Source of the DNA: Desulfobacterales bacterium
Lineage (GTDB): Bacteria; Desulfobacterota; Desulfobacteria; Desulfobacterales; Desulfobacteraceae
Reading direction: 5' to 3'
Length of the DNA: 10,637 bases
Assembly: GCA_022361535.1 (NCBI GenBank)
Contig: JAKSAU010000442.1
Span: forward strand, 1 to 10,637
Under the pieces are notes generated by a model, which saw nothing but the letters and a program-made list of their open reading frames with translations, was not told the origin of the DNA and made no database searches. Of this stretch, positions 6,878-10,637 are shown piece after piece. The position numbers and the translations under genes are program-made. Positions within the stretch are counted from its first letter, which is position 1. Each line of letters starts with the position of its first letter.

Positions 6878-6965
6878 TACCAACCCTGTTGGTAATAGCA
6901 TTTGTAAAAATTGAGAGGTTTTTCGGTTATCATCAATCTTTAAACCCAACAGACACTATTACCAA
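6878..6965. promoter_or_regulatory. Palindrome and distal inverted copy, operator-like
   Basis: TACCAAC-CCT-GTTGGTA (6878-6894) is a perfect palindrome with 7-bp arms and a 3-base centre. TTGGTAATAG (6889-6898), which overlaps its right arm, is repeated in inverted orientation as CTATTACCAA at 6956-6965. CTGTTGG (6886-6892) is likewise mirrored by CCAACAG (6946-6952). The half-site is therefore used repeatedly within 90 bases just upstream of the hydratase-like gene. This suggests a dimeric regulator binding at two places with looping, or alternative RNA or cruciform foldings. Confidence 0.4.
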
Positions 6966-7204
6966 TTTTGGGAAAGATAAAGAGTTCAAAAAGTGCTTAA
7001 ACTGATGTGGCAAAGTTAAATAAGCGAAATCGTTAAATTAAACCAGATATTATTTGATACGCAATCACACAGTATATGTCAACGGCTGTATTGTTTTGGA
7101 TTGCAAGGAATTCAGGGTGTACAGGTCTGTCTTGATTGGATGCTTAAGAAGAGCTCATTTAAATCCCAACCCCAAGCGTGAACCGGAAAAACTGTACTAT
7201 TTGT

Positions 7205-7232
7205 TAAAGTGACGCTGACTTATAACCGATTA
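7205..7232 (+). promoter_or_regulatory. Candidate sigma-28 (FliA) promoter
   Basis: TAAAGTGA (7205-7212) and ACCGATTA (7225-7232) each match six of eight positions of the sigma-28 elements TAAAGTTT and GCCGATAA. The spacer is 12 bases rather than the usual 11. Transcription would begin near 7240, about 80 bases before the FlxA-like start codon. In Escherichia coli flxA is a FliA-dependent gene, which makes the match more credible here. Confidence 0.35.
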
Positions 7233-7318
7233 TTCTTCATAGATTGTAATGATGGTCTTCTGTCTGTTGTTTTAAAAATAGACATTTTCGTTGGATTAAA
7301 AACACGAGTATTTTTGCC

Positions 7319-7795
7319 ATGAGCATTTCAGAAAACCAGTCCATAACCATATCAAATCTATCATCAGTCATTTACACAAAAAAATCTCCTTTAGTTGGCA
7401 GTGTCCAGGTAAAAACAAATGGTAACCGGGAGGATCAGGTTTCTTCAGTGTCAAGCGCGAACTATCATGTCAATATTTCCCATGAGGCCGGCAACCTTCA
7501 GGAAAGAGACGGTGCCCAATCCAAAAAGGGTGAGGCGGAACAAACGGAAAAGGGTCGTTCTGGGGAAAGCATCCCTGTAGAGATGACAGAAAAAACTTCA
7601 GGGAGTGAGAGCCCTCAATCCGCTGTCGATGAGCAAATAAAAGAACTCCAGCAAAAAATAAAGGAAATCAAAAAAAAGATTGCCGCTCTGGCCGGAAACA
7701 ACTCTGAAAGCGCACAACAACAACGTGAGATGCTTGAAGCCCAACTGCTTGTACTCGTGACCCAACTCATGAGCCTGATGAGCGAAAGAGCTTAA
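7319..7795 (+). CDS. FlxA-like small coiled-coil protein
   Basis: A 158-residue hydrophilic protein of unknown function. The first 100 residues are low in hydrophobic content, rich in Ser, Glu, Lys and Gly, and probably disordered. The last third forms a predicted helical hairpin: helix one about 103-125 (DEQIKELQQKIKEIKKKIAA), a turn at NNSESA (127-132), and helix two about 133-155, ending in LLVLVTQLMSLM. Paired Gln- and Leu-rich helices of this layout are typical of FlxA-like proteins, known from a flagellum-regulated gene in enterobacteria. No signal peptide or membrane span is evident. The ribosome binding site is weak (GAG about ten bases upstream), and no better in-frame start exists. 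The gene stands alone between two minus-strand genes. Confidence 0.6.
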   Translation: MSISENQSITISNLSSVIYTKKSPLVGSVQVKTNGNREDQVSSVSSANYHVNISHEAGNLQERDGAQSKKGEAEQTEKGRSGESIPVEMTEKTSGSESPQSAVDEQIKELQQKIKEIKKKIAALAGNNSESAQQQREMLEAQLLVLVTQLMSLMSERA

Positions 7796-8082
7796 TCGGC
7801 GTAATTCCTCAAACGATTGTTTTTAAAAAAAATTCGGTAGCCGCTTCTTAGAACTAACGAGCCGGTATTTGTTATATGGGATACCCTTGTTCACCAGGGC
7901 CAATCGGAAATTTGATTTGAGAGTTGCTCTATAGCGTTAAAAACTAACTTTGTTGGTAAGGTCTGGCAAATCTTATCCTTTCAAAATGCAATCTTTTGTC
8001 AGGAGTTGTCTGGAATAAATTAAGCTTTACCGGCAAGGGTATAATTGTAGTTTTTTACTGCGTGATGTCATATTTATAAACA
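7796..8082. other. Intergenic stretch between convergent genes, no gene seen
   Basis: The FlxA-like and solute-binding-protein genes converge here. A weak AATCG/CGATT pairing (7794-7798 with 7814-7818), followed by GTTTTT, may help to end plus-strand transcription. Short protein-like strings occur on both strands around 7875-7925, but each is under 20 codons and I cannot support a gene. Confidence 0.4.
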
Positions 8083-8115
8083 AAGAGGATCCATCTATAG
8101 CAGATGAATCCTCTT
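8083..8115 (-). terminator. Rho-independent terminator of the solute-binding-protein gene
   Basis: Arms 8083-8096 and 8102-8115 form a 14-bp stem with one C-A mismatch (8091/8107) and a 5-nt loop. On the minus strand the stem is followed by TTTGTTTATAA. It lies about 25 bases after the stop codon of the minus-strand gene. The outer pairs (AAGAGGAT with ATCCTCTT) give a strong base. Confidence 0.75.
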
Positions 8116-8139
8116 GTAATTCAAAAGAGTTGTCTAAGC

Positions 8140-8907
8140 TTACTTGGCGGTCATAATCTTGTCAAAAGTGCCGTCGGCCATCAGCTTTTTAAGACCTTCA
8201 TCAAATTTTTTCATCAGTGCTTCATTTTCAGGCAGAGCCTTGGTTAGCAGCAGATGGTATCCGGTAACTCTAACCGGTGTATCATGATAAGTAATAAGGG
8301 CAGATTTATCTGCGGGCATCTCTTTTTTCAGCAGTTCATTACCGATGTCTTCAGACACAACCACAAGGTCAAGTCTGCCGGCCAGAAGTTTTTTAAAGTT
8401 TACGATCTCTTTATCTGCTTCTTCAAGTCTGAATACACCATCTTTTGCTGCATTGTCGAAGTCTTCTCCATAAGTATATCCTAAGCGGCCACCAATTTTT
8501 AGCCCTTTAAGATCGTCAATGGTTTTCCAGTCAAATGCTTTGTCTTTCAGGTGGAAAAAAACAGTTTTTTGTCCCGGGATGAGCATACCTTCTGAATAAT
8601 GCATTTCTTTTTCACGTTCCGGTTTCTTTGACCAGACTAAAGTACCTTGTACTTTTTTCCCGGCTAATGCATCGTGGTAGGCGCGTTTCCAGCTTTCTCC
8701 GTACCATTTGTACTCCACTTCAACGCCCACAGCTTTAAAAGCCTGGGCTACCGCATCACTTGTGGGACCACCGTTCTTTAAATTTTTTCCCAGGTAGGGA
8801 GCCCATTCTCCATTTGAAAGAATCACTTTGTCAGCTGCAAAGAGAAGAGACGGAACCAGCATAAGAATGACGGCCAAGATAAGCAATAGTGATTTAGATA
8901 CTCTCAT
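8140..8907 (-). CDS. Periplasmic family 3 solute-binding protein
   Basis: A 255-residue predicted periplasmic receptor of the SBP_bac_3 type, which binds amino acids or similar small polar solutes for ABC uptake or for sensing. An N-terminal signal peptide is clear: MRVSK, then a hydrophobic core (7-22), with cleavage likely near FAA at 23-25. The mature part opens with the strand and loop VILSNGEWAPYLG. DDLKGLKIGGRLGYTYGEDF is the usual hinge-and-second-lobe segment, and LLAGRLDLVVVSEDI is the hallmark strand returning to lobe one. The length fits the family. The start at 8907 is set by AGGAGG at 8912-8917; an ATG eight codons upstream overlaps this site and is unlikely. No permease or ATPase gene lies nearby, so it is an orphan receptor in this window. 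The ligand cannot be told from sequence. It has its own promoter and terminator. Confidence 0.85.
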   Translation of the reverse strand: MRVSKSLLLILAVILMLVPSLLFAADKVILSNGEWAPYLGKNLKNGGPTSDAVAQAFKAVGVEVEYKWYGESWKRAYHDALAGKKVQGTLVWSKKPEREKEMHYSEGMLIPGQKTVFFHLKDKAFDWKTIDDLKGLKIGGRLGYTYGEDFDNAAKDGVFRLEEADKEIVNFKKLLAGRLDLVVVSEDIGNELLKKEMPADKSALITYHDTPVRVTGYHLLLTKALPENEALMKKFDEGLKKLMADGTFDKIMTAK

Positions 8908-9007
8908 TTTTCCTCCTGTAATTATTATCAATACGTCCTATATCTTTCCAGGTGCAAACTGGAGTTAATATAAGCGTTAAAACGTGAAATTGTGTAATTA
9001 AAGTAAT

Positions 9008-9036
9008 AAAATATGGGAAAACGGGTATCAAGTCAA
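9008..9036 (-). promoter_or_regulatory. Sigma-70 promoter of the solute-binding-protein gene
   Basis: On the minus strand TTGACT (9031-9036, five of six to consensus) and TATTTT (9008-9013, four of six) are spaced by 17 bases. The start of transcription would fall near 9001, giving a leader of about 93 bases before the ATG at 8907. Confidence 0.6.
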
Positions 9037-9151
9037 GCCTTGAGCATCAGGGATTATTGGATCCTAACAGACGTACTGCCAAGAGTATTATCGCATTCAC
9101 CTCTATCAGCCGGCCTCCAATCCTTTTAGCGAATTAATCGTACTGTGTAGT

Positions 9152-9760
9152 TTATTTAAATGGATATTCAATATACTGGGCTGTTGCCTTTGCCTGATCT
9201 TGTCCGTGGAGTCGTCCCACCATATACAGACACATATCAATACCAGCAGCAACACCGGCAGATGTGAGAATTTTACCATTATCAGTAAATCGCTGATCCT
9301 GTATGATATTTGCATCTGGCTCTATATTTTTAAGTTCGTCAAATATTTGGTAGTGGGTGGTCGCGGAAAGGCCCTTGAGCAATCCTAATTTTGCAAGAAT
9401 GAGTGCTCCTGAGCAAACAGACATGATGTTGTCGCAAGTCTTGGAAACCTTCGAGATCCAGTTGAGAACGATATCGTTTTCCAATAAGACCCGAGTACCA
9501 ATCCCACCGGGAATAATCAGATAGTCAGGCGTTGGTGCTGTGTTTAGTGGATAGTCCGGTACTACCTTAAGTCCGTTCCTGGCCAGGATGGTATCAGTGT
9601 CCTCTGCGACCGTATACACATTGAGGCGTTCGTAATCGTTGAGTTCATTAAAGACTGAAAAAACTTCAAATGGGCCAGCGAAATCCAGGACTTCAACATC
9701 CGGGAAGAGCATAATAGCCAGGTTCTTTTTGCCTGATTCTGCGGGTGCGTTGTTATCCAT
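9152..9760 (-). CDS. DJ-1/PfpI family protein, isonitrile hydratase-like
   Basis: A 202-residue cytosolic protein of the DJ-1/PfpI (class I glutamine amidotransferase-like) superfamily. The order of motifs matches isonitrile hydratase (InhA) and related stand-alone enzymes: AIMLFPDVEVLDFAGPFEVF (15-34, Asp26), PDYLIIPGGIGTR (78-90), the nucleophile elbow SVCSGA with Cys116, and ATTHY...LTSAGVAAGIDMCLYMV. The substrate is not fixed by sequence; isonitriles, small aldehydes or a ligand shared with the neighbouring regulator are possible. The start at 9760 has AAGGAG at 9768-9773, seven bases away; an upstream ATG that would add 11 residues overlaps this site and the end of the regulator gene. 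It follows the regulator by only 22 bases on the same strand, so the two form one operon. Confidence 0.85.
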   Translation of the reverse strand: MDNNAPAESGKKNLAIMLFPDVEVLDFAGPFEVFSVFNELNDYERLNVYTVAEDTDTILARNGLKVVPDYPLNTAPTPDYLIIPGGIGTRVLLENDIVLNWISKVSKTCDNIMSVCSGALILAKLGLLKGLSATTHYQIFDELKNIEPDANIIQDQRFTDNGKILTSAGVAAGIDMCLYMVGRLHGQDQAKATAQYIEYPFK

Positions 9761-9782
9761 TGTGCTTCTCCTTTTTTTGTTT

Positions 9783-10637
9783 TTATCTGCCAAATCGCTT
9801 GCGATAGAGATGAGGCAGGACGTTCAGTTGTCGTTTGAATGCCCGGCGCATCATTTCTTCGCTTTTAAATCCGCTGTCAAGGGCAATTTTTTTGAGTCCG
9901 GTATCGTTTATTTCAAGGTGTTCTGCTGCTATTTCCACCCGCATCTTTTCTACGAATTTACCGGGTGTCATACCTGTTTCATTCTTGAAGGTCCGGGAAA
10001 AGTTGCGTTCGCTCATGGCGCAGCGAAAAGCCAATTTATCTACAGAAAGATTTTGGGCCGGATTATCCTTCATCCAGCTAAGTATTTTTTCAAGCTTTCC
10101 TCTGGCAGCAGTCTGGCGGACAAGGCTTGTACTAAATTGTGACTGGCCTCCCTGGCGCTTCATAAAAACCACAAGTTGTTTGGCAATATATAGTGCCAGG
10201 TCTCTTCCATGGTCTTCCTGGACCAGTGACAGCGCCAGGTCAATACCAGCAGTTACACCGGCAGATGAGTAAACCTGGCCGTCTTTGACAAAAATGTTGT
10301 CCGGGGCCACATCAATGTCAGAATACGTGTCTTCAAGGAATTGGGTTTCAGACCAATGGGTTGTGGCGCGTCGGCCATTGAGAATACCTGCCTCTGCGAG
10401 AATTCTGGTTCCTGTACAAATGGAAACGATGCGACGGACCTTGGGGAATTGCTTTTTGATAAAATCGAGTATGGCAGGGTGGTGGCTTGCCTCTGGGACC
10501 CCTGCACCTCCTGAAACTAAAAGGGTATCCAGTTCCGGTAGTTCATTGTCTTTGAATGCCATATCTGCAAAAAGCTTGATACCGGACGAGGTGTTGACCG
10601 GTCCCCTGGATTCGGCAATCAAGACAAGATGATATGC
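9783..10637 (-). CDS. GlxA-family AraC-type regulator, N-terminus cut off by the window edge
   Basis: Transcription regulator with an N-terminal DJ-1/PfpI-like sensor domain and a C-terminal AraC helix-turn-helix domain. The reading frame stays open to the right edge, giving 284 visible residues; family members have about 320, so about 40 residues are missing, including the usual FPDVQLLDLAGP-type start. Visible sensor motifs include PVNTSSGI, LLVSGGAG, SICTGTRILAEAG (Cys74 of the visible part) and ATTHWSE...SSAGVTAGIDLALSLV. The last 105 residues hold both helix-turn-helix units (SVDKLAFRCAMSERNFSRTF and GLKKIALDSGFKSEEMMRRA). The final motif reads LNVLPHLYRKRF where GVSPxxYRxRF is usual. 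Relatives regulate carnitine, arginine and betaine metabolism. It probably controls its own operon with the DJ-1 enzyme downstream; the promoter lies outside the window. Confidence 0.9.
   Translation of the reverse strand, partial: AYHLVLIAESRGPVNTSSGIKLFADMAFKDNELPELDTLLVSGGAGVPEASHHPAILDFIKKQFPKVRRIVSICTGTRILAEAGILNGRRATTHWSETQFLEDTYSDIDVAPDNIFVKDGQVYSSAGVTAGIDLALSLVQEDHGRDLALYIAKQLVVFMKRQGGQSQFSTSLVRQTAARGKLEKILSWMKDNPAQNLSVDKLAFRCAMSERNFSRTFKNETGMTPGKFVEKMRVEIAAEHLEINDTGLKKIALDSGFKSEEMMRRAFKRQLNVLPHLYRKRFGR

Larger units (their letters stand above)
6803..7318. other. Divergent intergenic region with control signals
   Basis: This spacer separates the minus-strand hydratase-like gene from the plus-strand FlxA-like gene and should carry both promoters; candidates are listed separately. 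A plus frame at 7042-7212 is open for 56 codons and ends LNPNPKREPEKLYYLLK, which looks somewhat protein-like. It has no ribosome binding site and only a TTG start, so it may be a gene fragment or chance. I see no other gene. Confidence 0.4.

Noticed and set aside
7042..7212. 56-codon plus frame ending in LNPNPKREPEKLYYLLK
   Set aside because: Somewhat protein-like, but only a TTG start, no ribosome site and no recognised family; kept only as a note in the intergenic description.
7870..7925. Short protein-like strings on both strands (minus FPIGPGEQGYPI, plus MGYPCSPGPIGNLI)
   Set aside because: Fewer than 20 codons each, bounded by stops, with no start signals; cannot be separated from chance.
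9639..10272. Plus-strand frames opposite the DJ-1 and GlxA genes
   Set aside because: Both are antisense shadows of genes with clear conserved motifs on the minus strand.

Overview
The window reads as a piece of chromosome from a Desulfobacterota bacterium, most likely of the Desulfobacterales type. The evidence is a moderately AT-rich background, strong GGAGG ribosome binding sites, a DUF6765 protein, orphan periplasmic binding proteins and many decayed gene fragments between genes. The species cannot be named from the sequence alone.

Layout. Positions 1-777 hold no convincing intact gene but are rich in inverted repeats, including a hairpin-studded reading-frame remnant at 450-638 (minus). 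Positions 901-4247 form a visibly GC-richer island on the plus strand with two genes. The first encodes a large lipoprotein with a peptidoglycan-binding domain, and the second a trypsin-like serine protease with a complete His/Asp/Ser triad. The island looks transferred: composition changes at both edges, and both edges lie against broken or chimeric coding sequence.

From 4298 to 6802 everything supported is on the minus strand. It comprises a frameshifted small gene, a DUF6765 protein, a remnant with an in-frame UGA, and a signal-peptide-bearing homologue of 2-keto-4-pentenoate hydratase. A plus-strand gene at 7319-7795 encodes a small helical-hairpin (FlxA-like) protein preceded by a candidate sigma-28 promoter. 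Next come an exported family 3 solute-binding protein (minus, with a recognisable promoter and terminator) and, at the right edge, a minus-strand operon. That operon holds a GlxA-type AraC regulator, truncated by the window edge, and a stand-alone DJ-1/PfpI enzyme of the isonitrile hydratase type.

How they work together. The two-gene GC-rich module is the best candidate for an undescribed system: an envelope-anchored, peptidoglycan-binding protein translated just ahead of a protease with no export signal. The GlxA/DJ-1 pair looks like a regulator and enzyme that share a ligand-binding fold. The other genes look like independent single-gene units. No RNA gene, CRISPR array or intact insertion sequence was found.
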